Positions 23,631 to 33,575 are shown, counted from the first letter of the stretch. The stretch: DNA of 64,000 nucleotides from Bacteroidota bacterium (GCA_023391625.1 JAEWAN010000034.1:496001-560000); one strand, 5' to 3'. Program-made: numbers and translations. Notes: generated by a model from the letters alone, not told the origin.

Positions 23631-25160
23631 ATGGAGCCAACAACATCAAACATTAGAAAAGGATTTATAACACAAGTTATCGGCCCGGTGGTAGACATAC
23701 AATTTGAAGTTCCGGAAGGACAGTATGCCGACCTGCCTGCCATATACGAAGCTGTAAAAATAACCCGTGAAGGCAAGAGTCCGCTTATTCTTGAAGTACA
23801 GCAACATATCGGAAACAATACAGTACGTACCATTGCCATGGATTCTACTGATGGTCTGAAACGTGGTATGGAAGCTATACCAACCGGATCGCCCATTACA
23901 GTTCCCGTTGGTAATGCTGTAAAAGGCCGGTTGATGAACGTGGTCGGTGAATGCATTGACGGAATGCAACAGCTTGAAGACGTAAAACGCGACCCTATAC
24001 ACCGGGACCCGCCCAAATTTGAAGATCTGAGTACAAAACGTGAAGTACTGTTCACCGGAATTAAAGTTATTGACCTGTTAGCACCTTACCTTAAAGGAGG
24101 AAAAGTAGGTCTTATGGGTGGTGCAGGAGTAGGAAAAACAGTGCTGATCATGGAGCTGATCAATAACATTGCCAAACAGCACAATGGTTACTCCGTATTT
24201 GCCGGTGTAGGAGAACGTACCCGTGAAGGTAACGACTTATTGAGGGAAATGATAGAAAGCGGTGTAATACGTTACGGAAAAGATTTCCTCAAAAGCATGG
24301 AAGAAGGAAATTGGGATTTATCAAAAATAGACTACTCGGAATTGCAGAAATCACAAATATCGCTCGTCTTCGGTCAGATGAATGAACCTCCCGGAGCACG
24401 TTCTTCCGTTGTATTATCCGGGCTGACAGTTGCCGAGTCATTCCGTGACAGTGAAGACTCCAACGGACCTAAAGATATATTGTTTTTTATAGATAATATA
24501 TTCCGTTTTACACAAGCCGGCTCAGAAGTGTCTGCTCTTTTAGGACGTATGCCGTCAGCCGTAGGTTACCAACCTACCCTGGCATCAGAAATGGGAGCTA
24601 TGCAGGAAAGGATAACATCAACCAAAAACGGGTCTATTACCTCCGTTCAGGCTGTATATATTCCGGCGGACGACCTTACCGACCCTGCACCGGCCACTAC
24701 TTTTGCGCACCTGGATGCCACAACCGTACTAAGCCGTAAAATCACGGAATTGGGAATCTATCCCGCAGTAGATCCGCTGGACTCTACATCGCGAATTCTT
24801 GACCCGATGATTGTAGGCGAAGAACACTATAATACAGCCCAGAAAGTAAAACAGATATTGCAACGTAACAAGGAACTGCAAGATATAATTTCCATCCTGG
24901 GAATGGACGAGCTGTCTGACGAAGACAAAATAACCGTCAGCCGGGCACGAAAAATCCAGCGGTTCTTCTCACAACCGTTCCATGTAGCAGAACAGTTTAC
25001 CGGCATACCCGGTGCGGCAGTGAGCATAGAGGACACTGTACGAGGATTTAAAATGATTCTTGAAGGAGAATGTGATAACCTGCCGGAACAGGCATTCTTA
25101 AATGTGGGAACCATAGAGGATGTTATAGCCAAGGCTGCTAAAATGCAAAAAGAATACTAA
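23631..25160 (+). CDS. atpD: ATP synthase F1 subunit beta
   Basis: 509 residues. Catalytic subunit of the F1 head, which makes ATP from ADP and phosphate at the cytoplasmic face. Walker A is GGAGVGKTVLIMELI (about 162-176), with GERTREGNDL (about 195), Walker B region KDILFFIDNIFRFTQAGSEV, and DELSDEDK (about 425) near the C-terminus. First gene of the operon; the order beta-epsilon-(membrane protein)-a-c-b-delta-alpha-gamma is the Bacteroidales arrangement. It is a few residues longer than typical because of small insertions, including one around EEGNWDLSKIDYSELQKSQ. Confidence 0.98.
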   Translation: MEPTTSNIRKGFITQVIGPVVDIQFEVPEGQYADLPAIYEAVKITREGKSPLILEVQQHIGNNTVRTIAMDSTDGLKRGMEAIPTGSPITVPVGNAVKGRLMNVVGECIDGMQQLEDVKRDPIHRDPPKFEDLSTKREVLFTGIKVIDLLAPYLKGGKVGLMGGAGVGKTVLIMELINNIAKQHNGYSVFAGVGERTREGNDLLREMIESGVIRYGKDFLKSMEEGNWDLSKIDYSELQKSQISLVFGQMNEPPGARSSVVLSGLTVAESFRDSEDSNGPKDILFFIDNIFRFTQAGSEVSALLGRMPSAVGYQPTLASEMGAMQERITSTKNGSITSVQAVYIPADDLTDPAPATTFAHLDATTVLSRKITELGIYPAVDPLDSTSRILDPMIVGEEHYNTAQKVKQILQRNKELQDIISILGMDELSDEDKITVSRARKIQRFFSQPFHVAEQFTGIPGAAVSIEDTVRGFKMILEGECDNLPEQAFLNVGTIEDVIAKAAKMQKEY

Positions 25161-25185
25161 TTTTAGGGACTCAATCTGTAACATT

Positions 25186-25431
25186 ATGAAACTGACACTT
25201 ATTACTCCCATAAACAAAAAGACAATTGATCATGTAACCAAGGTTACATTACCCGGAAGCGTAGGATCTTTCATGATTTTACGCGGTCATGCTCCGATGA
25301 TTTCGTCTTTGCTGAAAGGAGTAATAATATACGAAGATCAAAATTCTTCTCACAACATAGAAATAGATGGAGGTTTTGCAAGAATACAAGACAACGAAAT
25401 AACTGTAATTCTAAACCCCATAGCAAAATAA
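25186..25431 (+). CDS. atpC: ATP synthase F1 subunit epsilon (short form)
   Basis: 81 residues, consisting only of the N-terminal beta-sandwich (KLTLITPINKKTIDHVTKVT, LPGSVGSFMILRGHAPMISS). The C-terminal helical hairpin that inhibits ATP hydrolysis in the ~130-residue form is absent, as is usual in this order. It joins the rotor (gamma/c-ring). It follows atpD by 25 bases. Confidence 0.95.
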   Translation: MKLTLITPINKKTIDHVTKVTLPGSVGSFMILRGHAPMISSLLKGVIIYEDQNSSHNIEIDGGFARIQDNEITVILNPIAK

Positions 25432-25437
25432 AAAAAC

Positions 25438-25866
25438 ATGAATGATACAAAAAAGCACCTGTTAAAGCTAAAATTAAGAATATACATCATGCTGACTGTT
25501 ATCTACCTCATTGTAGGTTCTATAAGCGTGACTGTGTTCCATTATTTGATTCCGGAAAGATATTTCGGACTTTATCCGGCTTTAGGTGTATTTTACTGGT
25601 TATCCGGAATGGTACTGAACTTTCTGCTTGACCGATGCCGTTCAAAACATCTTAATCATTGCATGAATACTTTCATGATGCACAAAGTGGTTAAGTTTTC
25701 CCTTACGGTTCTTATTTTGTTCATTTATGTATTTACATATCCTGAAAACAAAATGCAGTTCGGAATAACACTGATGGCTTATTACCTGACTTTTTCATTC
25801 GTAGAATTATACATCTATTTCATTTATAATAAAAAAATGACAAAACATCATGACCAGAAGATATGA
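25438..25866 (+). CDS. Four-helix membrane protein in the ATP synthase operon (AtpI position)
   Basis: 142 residues with four predicted membrane helices (about 17-38, 45-65, 82-100, 104-127) and charged ends. It sits between epsilon and subunit a, where other bacteria place AtpI/UncI or similar assembly proteins. Similarity to AtpI cannot be claimed from sequence alone. Its stop overlaps the atpB start region by 17 bases, implying coupled translation. Probable role is assembly of the c-ring or membrane sector. Confidence 0.75.
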   Translation: MNDTKKHLLKLKLRIYIMLTVIYLIVGSISVTVFHYLIPERYFGLYPALGVFYWLSGMVLNFLLDRCRSKHLNHCMNTFMMHKVVKFSLTVLILFIYVFTYPENKMQFGITLMAYYLTFSFVELYIYFIYNKKMTKHHDQKI

Positions 25867-26980
25867 AATAGGATTTTTTATCACCATTCTGATTGCCGTG
25901 TTTTTCTCAGTAACGCAGGTTTCTGCTGCTGAAAATGAAGAGCAACAGGAAATCAATGTGAAAGAAATTGTTTTCGAGCATCTTGAAGACTCATATATAT
26001 GGCATATTACAGGATCCGGCGATAATGAAGTGGCAATCTACCTTCCGGTAATCGTTAAAAGCAAAGGAGGCGGATGGCATATTTTCAGCTCTGCCAAAAT
26101 TAACCATGGAGCCGCATATAAAGGATTCTATATTGCAAAAGAAGGAAAATATGAAGGAAAAATAGTGCAAAGAGACAATTCCGGTAATGAAATTCGTCCG
26201 GCCATAGATATTTCTCTAACCAAAAACGCTCTGGCATTGCTTATCAACTGCATTATATTGCTTATAGTTATAATGCCGCTGGCAAGCTGGTACAAAAAAG
26301 GCCGTATGGAACCGGCAAAAGGATTTCGCGGAGCTGTGGAAATGCTGATAGTCAGTATAGAAGATGAAGTTGTAAAACCCATATTGGGAGATTCCGCACC
26401 GAAATACTCCCCTTACCTGCTTACCGTATTCTTCTTCATCTTTGTCAACAACCTGATGGGATTAATTCCCGTTTTCCCGGGAGGAGCCAACATAACCGGA
26501 AACATCGCCATTACAATGGTACTGGCAGTATGCACGTTCCTGGTGGTAAATTTCAGCGGGACAAAAGAGTACTGGAAAGAAGTTTTTTGGCCGGAAGTTC
26601 CGACCTGGCTTAAAGTCCCGCTTCCGATAATGCCTGTTATCGAGATGTTTGGAGTGATAACCAAACCTTTCGCGCTCATGATACGTTTGTTTGCCAATAT
26701 CATGGCCGGACATGCCATTATCCTCGGGTTAATGTGCCTGATATTTATGACGGTAAAGATGGGAGCAGCCATTAATGCGGGAATGACTACGCTTGCCGTG
26801 ATATTCAGCATATTTATGAGTTTCGTTGAGATTTTAGTCGCTTACATACAAGCTTACGTATTCACCCTGCTTTCTGCCGTATTCATAGGAATGGCAAAAG
26901 TAAAGAGTGAAAAACAGATTCCGGAAACTGTTTCGGAAGCATCAATAGAAATAAAAAACAATAATAAAGATAATCAATAA
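25850..26980 (+). CDS. atpB: ATP synthase F0 subunit a with periplasmic N-terminal extension
   Basis: 376 residues, ~110 longer than the classical subunit. A signal peptide (about 1-25, ends VSAAEN) and an extracytoplasmic domain (about 26-120) precede the membrane part, a form common in Bacteroidetes. The functional core includes Arg279 in ALMIRLFANIMAGH, essential for proton passage against the c-ring, and LVAYIQAYVFTLLSAVFIGMA at the end. It starts inside the preceding gene. Confidence 0.96.
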   Translation: MTRRYEIGFFITILIAVFFSVTQVSAAENEEQQEINVKEIVFEHLEDSYIWHITGSGDNEVAIYLPVIVKSKGGGWHIFSSAKINHGAAYKGFYIAKEGKYEGKIVQRDNSGNEIRPAIDISLTKNALALLINCIILLIVIMPLASWYKKGRMEPAKGFRGAVEMLIVSIEDEVVKPILGDSAPKYSPYLLTVFFFIFVNNLMGLIPVFPGGANITGNIAITMVLAVCTFLVVNFSGTKEYWKEVFWPEVPTWLKVPLPIMPVIEMFGVITKPFALMIRLFANIMAGHAIILGLMCLIFMTVKMGAAINAGMTTLAVIFSIFMSFVEILVAYIQAYVFTLLSAVFIGMAKVKSEKQIPETVSEASIEIKNNNKDNQ

Positions 26981-26999
26981 CAACTTAAAAAATTTAATT

Positions 27000-27242
27000 A
27001 TGCTACTTACAACATTATTACAGGCAGGCCTTGAGCTTGGAACATTGGGAGCTGCTATTGGAGCAGGATTGGCAGCAATCGGAGCTGGTATCGGTATCGG
27101 TAAAATCGGAGCTTCTGCAATGGAATCTATTGCACGGCAACCGGAAGCCGCAAACAACATTCGTACGAACATGATTATTGTAGCTGCCCTTATAGAAGGT
27201 GTTGCATTATTCGCTGTAGTAGTCTGTTTCCTTGCAATCTAA
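27000..27242 (+). CDS. atpE: ATP synthase F0 subunit c
   Basis: 80 residues, a two-helix hairpin. Helix 1 is glycine-rich (GAAIGAGLAAIGAGIGIG), the polar loop RQPE is at 46-49, and helix 2 carries the ion-binding Glu66 in AALIEGVALF. The Gln in helix 1 and the Glu-Ser/Thr pair that mark Na+-binding rings are absent, so the ring is probably H+-specific. It sits 19 bases after atpB. Confidence 0.97.
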   Translation: MLLTTLLQAGLELGTLGAAIGAGLAAIGAGIGIGKIGASAMESIARQPEAANNIRTNMIIVAALIEGVALFAVVVCFLAI

Positions 27243-27254
27243 AAAAACAAATGT

Positions 27255-27755
27255 ATGAAACTCTTAATTCCGGATATAGGTTTGTTATTCTGGATGATCA
27301 TATCATTCGGAATCGTACTCTTTATCCTTGCTAAATTCGGATTTCCGGTTATCAGCAAAGCGGTAGAGAAACGGAATAACCACATAAAAGAATCACTGGA
27401 GGCTGCACAGATAGCCCAGGATAGATTAGAAACACTAAACGATGAAGCTAAAGCGATTCTGGAAAAGGCTTACGCAGAACGGAGCAAAATACTGAGCGAG
27501 GCCCAACAGACCAAAAGCCGTATCATTAGTGAAGCTAACAATATTGCGGCATCCCAAGCTAGCGAACTGCTTACCCGGGCACGTAAAGAGATAGAAGAAT
27601 CAAAAGTTAAGGCTATAAACGAGATACGTGACCAGGTTGCAGACCTTTCTGTCAAGATAGCAGAAAAAGTGCTTAATGAAAAAATGCAGGATGAAAAGCA
27701 ACAGCATAAAGTAATAGAACGTTTGCTTGACGAGGAAATAATAAATCTGTCATAG
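27255..27755 (+). CDS. atpF: ATP synthase F0 subunit b
   Basis: 166 residues. N-terminal membrane helix (about 8-28, LLFWMIISFGIVLFILAKFG) then a long charged coiled coil (AKAILEKAYAERSKILSEAQ, RKEIEESKVKAINEIRDQVA). It forms the peripheral stalk holding F1 to F0. Usual length for the family. Confidence 0.95.
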   Translation: MKLLIPDIGLLFWMIISFGIVLFILAKFGFPVISKAVEKRNNHIKESLEAAQIAQDRLETLNDEAKAILEKAYAERSKILSEAQQTKSRIISEANNIAASQASELLTRARKEIEESKVKAINEIRDQVADLSVKIAEKVLNEKMQDEKQQHKVIERLLDEEIINLS

Positions 27756-27759
27756 GATT

Positions 27760-28311
27760 ATGAAAAAAGGACTTATAGCGAAACATTATGCCAAGGCATT
27801 ATTGACATATGCCTCCAAACAGGGAGTTGAAGAAGCTGTATATCACAATACGGTCAGTCTCACGCATAATTTTGCCGAATATCCGAAGCTCATGACGCCT
27901 ATGTCCTCCTCCATGCTATCTGCAACGGAAAAAGAAAAAGTCCTGATTACAGCCACAGGGCAAGACATCAGTCCTGAATTCATCCGTTTCATAAAACTGG
28001 TTATAGAAAACAACCGGGAAGAGTTTATGCCAGATATTTGCACTGCATACCAACGGTTATATCGGGAGATAAAAGGAATACTTTTAATAGAAATTACGAG
28101 TGCTGTCGAAATGACAAACAGTATTAAAGAACGGATTGTAACTAAAATAGCTGACTCTACCGGACTCAAAATCGAAGCACGAACCAAGGTAAACCGGGAG
28201 CTGATAGGCGGATATACCATATTATGGGATACATATCAATGGGACGGAAGCGTAAAAACCGCTTTAAAACGCATAAAGAAAGAATTAATCGACATTAATT
28301 TTCAAAAATGA
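27760..28311 (+). CDS. atpH: ATP synthase F1 subunit delta
   Basis: 183 residues. N-terminal helical domain begins LIAKHYAKALLTYASKQG and the C-terminal part has KIEARTKVNRELIGGYTI, both typical for delta/OSCP. It connects the peripheral stalk to alpha. It starts 4 bases after atpF and overlaps atpA by 4 bases (ATGA). Confidence 0.94.
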   Translation: MKKGLIAKHYAKALLTYASKQGVEEAVYHNTVSLTHNFAEYPKLMTPMSSSMLSATEKEKVLITATGQDISPEFIRFIKLVIENNREEFMPDICTAYQRLYREIKGILLIEITSAVEMTNSIKERIVTKIADSTGLKIEARTKVNRELIGGYTILWDTYQWDGSVKTALKRIKKELIDINFQK

Positions 28312-29891
28312 CAAATAACATAAAAGTTGGTGAAGTACCTAAAATACTATCCGAATTGCTTGAAGGCCTGGATCAGAAGGTAATGTTGGAGGAAGTGGGC
28401 ACCGTAGTACAAGTAAGTGACGGTGTGGTACACATCTATGGGCTTAACAATGCGGAATCAGGAGAACTTCTTGAATTTGATAATGGAACAAAGGCCATCG
28501 TAATGAACCTGGAAGAAGATAATGTGGGGGCAGTACTGTTAGGCCATACCAACCTGGTAAAAGAAGGTGATACCGTAAAACGTACTAAGACGATAGCCTC
28601 TATCCACGTAGGAGAAGGTTTAATAGGCAGAGTGGTAAATCCATTAGGTGAACCGTTGGACGGAAATGGAGCTATTACTGGTGAAAAGTTATTAATGCCA
28701 TTAGAACGTAAAGCGCCCGGTGTCATTTTCAGACAACCGGTAACGCAACCGCTGCAAACCGGGATAAAGACGATAGATGCTATGATTCCGATAGGCCGGG
28801 GACAACGGGAGCTTATTATCGGCGACCGCCAGACAGGAAAAACAAGCATCGCCATTGATACTATCATCAACCAACGCCGGGAATACGAATCCGGGAATCC
28901 GGTATATTGTATATATGTAGCTGTAGGACAAAAAGCCTCAACCGTAGCTTCATTAGTCGATGTGTTGCGTGAAAAAGGAGCGATGGATTACACCACAGTA
29001 GTAGTGTCCACATCTTCAGACCCCGCAGCCTTACAATATTACGCTCCATTTGCCGGAGCTGCCATAGGCGAATTTTTCCGCGATACAGGCAGACACGCAC
29101 TGGTAGTGTACGATGACCTGTCCAAGCAAGCTGTATCATACCGTGAAGTATCACTGGTACTGCGCCGTCCATCCGGACGTGAAGCTTATCCAGGAGATAT
29201 ATTCTATTTACATTCACGTCTTTTGGAACGGGCTGCCAAAATCATAGCACAGGACGACATCGCACAGCAAATGAACGATCTCCCTGAAGCATTGAAAGGA
29301 CGCGTAAAAGGAGGCGGTTCTCTGACAGCCATCCCTATTATAGAGACACAAGCAGGAGACGTATCTGCATACATACCTACGAATGTTATTTCTATTACCG
29401 ACGGACAGATATTCCTCGATACGGATTTATTCAACCAGGGAAACCGTCCAGCAATAAATATCGGTATATCTGTGTCACGTGTAGGAGGAAATGCACAGGT
29501 AAAGGCTATGAAGCAGGTAGCCGGTACACTTAAAATTGAACTTGCACAATACAGGGAATTGGAATCATTCACCCGTTTCGGAGGAGATATGGACAATATC
29601 ACCAAACAAACCATTGATAAGGGACGTAAAAACACGCAACTGCTTGTACAGCCGCAATACCACCCTATCGGAACCGGCGAAGAAATTGCACTTTTCTACT
29701 GCGGAACCAAAGGTTTATTACGGAATGTGCCCCTTGAAAAAGTATCTAAGTTTGAAACGGAATTTCTTAATCTACTGCGTACAGAACACATGGACACGGT
29801 TATCAACCCGCTGAACAAAGGAACCATGACTGAAGAAATAGAACATATTCTCCAGGAAACTGCAAAAACAGTAGAAGGACTATGCCACTAA
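28308..29891 (+). CDS. atpA: ATP synthase F1 subunit alpha
   Basis: 527 residues. Regulatory nucleotide-binding subunit of F1. Walker A is GDRQTGKTSIAIDTI (about 172-186), followed by YCIYVAVGQKASTVA, the Walker B region HALVVYDDLSKQA, and SRVGGNAQVKAM. Normal length and context. Confidence 0.98.
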   Translation: MTNNIKVGEVPKILSELLEGLDQKVMLEEVGTVVQVSDGVVHIYGLNNAESGELLEFDNGTKAIVMNLEEDNVGAVLLGHTNLVKEGDTVKRTKTIASIHVGEGLIGRVVNPLGEPLDGNGAITGEKLLMPLERKAPGVIFRQPVTQPLQTGIKTIDAMIPIGRGQRELIIGDRQTGKTSIAIDTIINQRREYESGNPVYCIYVAVGQKASTVASLVDVLREKGAMDYTTVVVSTSSDPAALQYYAPFAGAAIGEFFRDTGRHALVVYDDLSKQAVSYREVSLVLRRPSGREAYPGDIFYLHSRLLERAAKIIAQDDIAQQMNDLPEALKGRVKGGGSLTAIPIIETQAGDVSAYIPTNVISITDGQIFLDTDLFNQGNRPAINIGISVSRVGGNAQVKAMKQVAGTLKIELAQYRELESFTRFGGDMDNITKQTIDKGRKNTQLLVQPQYHPIGTGEEIALFYCGTKGLLRNVPLEKVSKFETEFLNLLRTEHMDTVINPLNKGTMTEEIEHILQETAKTVEGLCH

Positions 29892-29910
29892 AGCACTAAA
29901 TGAAAGAATT

Positions 29911-30765
29911 ATGTCATCGCTTAAAGAAGTAAAACAACGCATTACAACCGTTGCCACGATAAAAAAAATTACGGAAGCGCGCCAGAGGATATCCTCTGCA
30001 AAGCTGTTTCGTGCCGAGACAAGACTTACGTATGCCAAGGAATATGTCAAAGCTGTGGAATCGCTATTGGCCGATATTACAATAGACGAATACATTTCCC
30101 CTTTAGCCTGCAAACGGGATACGGGAAAGATACTTATCGTAATTTTATCTTCAAACAGTGGAATGGCAGGAGCTTTCAATTCCAATATCATAAGGGAAAT
30201 TTCACTGCTGCAGCAAAAACACGGCAAAGAGGAAATTCTGTGGTTACCTATTGGGAAAAAAGTAGCAGAAGCATTAAAACACCGTAAAAACCAAATTATT
30301 GAAGAACGGAATGAACTGGCAGATGAGGTTTCAATTGATCAAATAGAAGACTTATCTGCCAGACTTACCGAACTTTTCATATCGCAAAAACTAAAACAAA
30401 TTGAGGTAGTTTACCATCACTTCAAAAACACTTCAAATCAAAAAGTAACTTCTCAAACATTGTTTCCTGTAGATGTCCGGAAGTTATCTGAAGACAACGG
30501 AAGTGAAAACAAAAAAGACTATCTTTTTGAACCCCGACAGGAAGAGCTGGCTGAAAAATTGCTACCGGAAATAATTAAGGCTGAACTTTATTCTATCATC
30601 ACGGAGAATCAGGTATCTGAACATGCCTCAAGAACCATTGCTATGCAACTTGCTAACGACAATGCCAAAGACCTACTTAATCAATTACAACTTACATATA
30701 ACAAAATACGCCAGCAAAATATCACTTCTGAAATTTTAGATATTGTCGGAGGATCTTTTGCCTAA
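29911..30765 (+). CDS. atpG: ATP synthase F1 subunit gamma
   Basis: 284 residues. The terminal helices that form the rotating shaft are recognisable: SLKEVKQRITTVATIKKITE at the start and NDNAKDLLNQLQLTYNKIRQ with EILDIVGGSFA at the end. Last gene of the operon; a hairpin terminator follows 140 bases later. Confidence 0.96.
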   Translation: MSSLKEVKQRITTVATIKKITEARQRISSAKLFRAETRLTYAKEYVKAVESLLADITIDEYISPLACKRDTGKILIVILSSNSGMAGAFNSNIIREISLLQQKHGKEEILWLPIGKKVAEALKHRKNQIIEERNELADEVSIDQIEDLSARLTELFISQKLKQIEVVYHHFKNTSNQKVTSQTLFPVDVRKLSEDNGSENKKDYLFEPRQEELAEKLLPEIIKAELYSIITENQVSEHASRTIAMQLANDNAKDLLNQLQLTYNKIRQQNITSEILDIVGGSFA

Positions 30766-30907
30766 ACTTCGGCTTTCACGGGTACTTTCTTTTCCAAGCA
30801 AACTATATCCAGGGAAAATAATAAACTAAGGATACTGAAAGATACCTTCATTATCCTTAATGCTAAAGTAAATGATAAATAATAAGTGGTAAACAACATA
30901 AAAAAAA

Positions 30908-30945
30908 CATAACAGCCATGAATTTGTGGCTGTTATGCTTTTTAA
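30908..30945 (+). terminator. Terminator of the ATP synthase operon
   Basis: Perfect 11-bp stem CATAACAGCCA (30908-30918) with TGGCTGTTATG (30927-30937), then CTTTTT. The bases between atpG and this hairpin hold no gene. Confidence 0.85.
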
Positions 30946-30979
30946 AGAAGGAATATATTAAAACGATTATAGTATAAAA

Positions 30980-31633
30980 TTATACCTTTTTAGCTTTGGA
31001 GCGTTGTATAATTATTTCAACGACTCCTGGCAGTACAGATATAAAAATAATGACGAGTGTCCAGATACTTAAATTATTTCTGACAAAATCCAGTTCTCCA
31101 AAGAAATATCCGGCATATATGAAAATAGAAACCCAGGCTACTCCACCAATGACATTATAGCTAAAAAAATGCCTGTAACTCATTTTCCCCATACCACCAA
31201 CAAAAGGAGCAAAAGTACGTACAATAGGGACAAATCTTGCTAAAACAATAGTCTTCCCACCATATTTTGCATAAAAATTATGGGTTTTCTCCAGATAGCT
31301 TTGTTTAAAAACCTTTGAATCCGGATTACTAAAAAGTTTTTCTCCAAAGTATTTTCCTATAAGATAATTACATGCATCACCCAAAATAGCTGCTAAAATA
31401 AGTAAAAGCACCATGAAGTGAACATTTATATGGTTAGTTCCTAAAGCAGCCAAAGTACCGGCAACAAACAATAATGAATCGCCCGGAAGAAAAGGAGTAA
31501 CCACCAGCCCGGTTTCACAAAAAATGATAACAAACAATATGGCATATATCCAAATGCCATATTGAGCTATTAATTCTGAAAGATGGACATCAATATGAAG
31601 GACAAAGTCAAAAAACAAATGAATAAAATCCAT
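30980..31633 (-). CDS. DedA-family (VTT domain) membrane protein
   Basis: 217 residues, about five hydrophobic segments. Family blocks are ETGLVVTPFLPGDSLLFVAG (about 40-59), GDACNYLIGKYFGEKLF and ARFVPIVRTFAPFVGGMGKM (about 131-150). DedA/VTT proteins are inner-membrane transporters or lipid scramblases; several move undecaprenyl phosphate or phosphatidylethanolamine and affect envelope integrity. The specific lipid cannot be told here. Single gene, 187 bases away from the TPR gene upstream. Confidence 0.9.
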   Translation of the reverse strand: MDFIHLFFDFVLHIDVHLSELIAQYGIWIYAILFVIIFCETGLVVTPFLPGDSLLFVAGTLAALGTNHINVHFMVLLLILAAILGDACNYLIGKYFGEKLFSNPDSKVFKQSYLEKTHNFYAKYGGKTIVLARFVPIVRTFAPFVGGMGKMSYRHFFSYNVIGGVAWVSIFIYAGYFFGELDFVRNNLSIWTLVIIFISVLPGVVEIIIQRSKAKKV

Positions 31634-31820
31634 ATTGAATTAATAAATTATGAAAGATTTAACGAAACCATAAATAGAGCCGGAATTAGTCCTTCCCGGT
31701 CTCCCCTCCCTGTTTAAAACCAATAAGCAACTTACCAGTTTTATCTATTCAGAGGATATTACATAAAAATCAGAATCCTGTAAGAAGAACAATTCCGGCT
31801 CTATATTCACAATACCTGTG

Positions 31821-33575
31821 TTACTTATTCACATCTTCCAATATTAATTTTGCGTTTTTATTGTCCGGATCTATTTCCAGTACTTTATTCCAATACACTA
31901 TCGTATTCGGTTTATCATCATTCATATAGTAATAATATCCCAAATAATTATAAGCTTCCAAAAGGACTGATTTGGAAGAAGTAGTTAAATCATCGCCTCT
32001 TTCTGTTATCACCTCTACTGTTTTTTCATAATACGGTTTAGCTAACCCTATTTGAGTATCCGGATTAATGGCATGCTGTGTCAATGCTTTTAATCTGTAA
32101 CCAGAATAACTTTCCGGAGCCCGAGCTATTAAAATATCAAAAACAGAATCCGCTTTATGCAAAGAATAAAGGGAATAAAATTTTGAAAAATAATTCACGT
32201 TTGTCTGTAAGGAATCCTTCTCACTACCCGGATTTGCAACCTGTAATTTATGAACAAGAGCTTCATCTTTCATCAAACCCTCTGCCACCTGCGGATTTTT
32301 GCCAATAGTAGCCCCGGCCGAATAGTAATAATATCCTAAAGTGTTAATATCTACAAGATCATCCTGAAAATCATCACCTGCATGTAATTCGGCTTTCTTA
32401 TCCATAAATCTTTGGTAAAAACCGGCAGACCGGCCAAAGTCTTTCTTCTCTTTTGCCAGGTCTGCAGCTTCTGTATATCGTTCAAGTTTATAAGGCTCCA
32501 TATCAATAGCTTTTTCATATAGGTCAAGAGCCTCATCATAACGTTTGTCATTTTTCAAAATCATCGCATACATCGTATAATCCTGCGGAATATAGCTAAC
32601 CGTATCTTTTCCATTTCTTAGAGAGAAAAAGTTCCGGGCTACTTCCTCACCATTGACTACATCTTTTGTTTTGGCCTTGATATACATCAAATAGCGATTC
32701 AAAACAAAATGCTCCGGCGATTTTTGCAAACCTTTATTTACCATTTCTTCTGCAGCAGCAAAATTGTCGGTAAAATAAAGTGCCCTGGAATATTTTTCAA
32801 TATCATCAACAGTATAAAAATCGGAGAGATTAAAATACACTTTATACATATCAATAGCTTGCGGATAAAACCCGTTCTGTGTATAAAGTCTACCCAAATA
32901 ATCATAAGCTACAATATAATCAGGATACTTTTCCACAACTGCTTTCAGTTTTTCTATGGCAAGTGCAGAATTAATATGTTCATAAACCTGTGCCACCTTC
33001 ACATATCCCAAGCAAAACTCCGGATTAAAGTAAATAGACATCTCATATTTTCCACCGGCTTCACCCAATTTTTTTTCCGAACTTCCTGCAGAAGCCAGAA
33101 CATCCCCTTCCAGAATGTAAATTTCCGGAGCTGTTTTATTTATTTTTTTAGCCTCTTCCACTTTTTCCTGTGCCTTATCAAGCAAATTATTGTCCAGATA
33201 AGCCCGGCCGATAGCCAAAACTACGCCCACATCTTTTTTGTGCTTTCTCTGAATAGCACTAAAAGTAGTTTCAGCTACTTTCTCATTTGTTTTTAACTGC
33301 ACTTTAGCCAACCCTACCTGATTCAAGGCATTATCCGGAGCAGCAGCCAGCCCCTTATTATAGAAAGCCTGCGCCCCTTGCAAATCGCCTTGTTTGAAAG
33401 CAATTTCTCCAAGATAGAAATTAGCAGTAGCAGGATCATTAGCTAATTGTTCTCCGATATAGCCCTGCGCTTTATCATAATCTCCAAGTAAAAAATAGTC
33501 TATGCCAGTATTCATTTGTGCAATCAAATTGCCAACCAAAAAGAATAAAACAGAGATAATAAAAACTTTTTTCAT
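31821..33575 (-). CDS. Periplasmic tetratricopeptide-repeat protein
   Basis: 584 residues. Signal peptide about 1-19 (ends LIAQ). Repeated TPR units follow, for example ATANFYLGEIAFKQGDLQGA, FYPQAIDMYKVYFN, RYDEALDLYEKAIDMEPY, and at the end NTIVYWNKVLEIDPDNKNAK. It is the last gene of the exbB-exbD-exbD-tonB-pstS-like operon on the minus strand, 53 bases after the PstS-like gene. This combination recurs in Bacteroidales; the TPR protein probably scaffolds the envelope energy-transduction complex, but its partner is not proven. Confidence 0.88.
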   Translation of the reverse strand: MKKVFIISVLFFLVGNLIAQMNTGIDYFLLGDYDKAQGYIGEQLANDPATANFYLGEIAFKQGDLQGAQAFYNKGLAAAPDNALNQVGLAKVQLKTNEKVAETTFSAIQRKHKKDVGVVLAIGRAYLDNNLLDKAQEKVEEAKKINKTAPEIYILEGDVLASAGSSEKKLGEAGGKYEMSIYFNPEFCLGYVKVAQVYEHINSALAIEKLKAVVEKYPDYIVAYDYLGRLYTQNGFYPQAIDMYKVYFNLSDFYTVDDIEKYSRALYFTDNFAAAEEMVNKGLQKSPEHFVLNRYLMYIKAKTKDVVNGEEVARNFFSLRNGKDTVSYIPQDYTMYAMILKNDKRYDEALDLYEKAIDMEPYKLERYTEAADLAKEKKDFGRSAGFYQRFMDKKAELHAGDDFQDDLVDINTLGYYYYSAGATIGKNPQVAEGLMKDEALVHKLQVANPGSEKDSLQTNVNYFSKFYSLYSLHKADSVFDILIARAPESYSGYRLKALTQHAINPDTQIGLAKPYYEKTVEVITERGDDLTTSSKSVLLEAYNYLGYYYYMNDDKPNTIVYWNKVLEIDPDNKNAKLILEDVNK

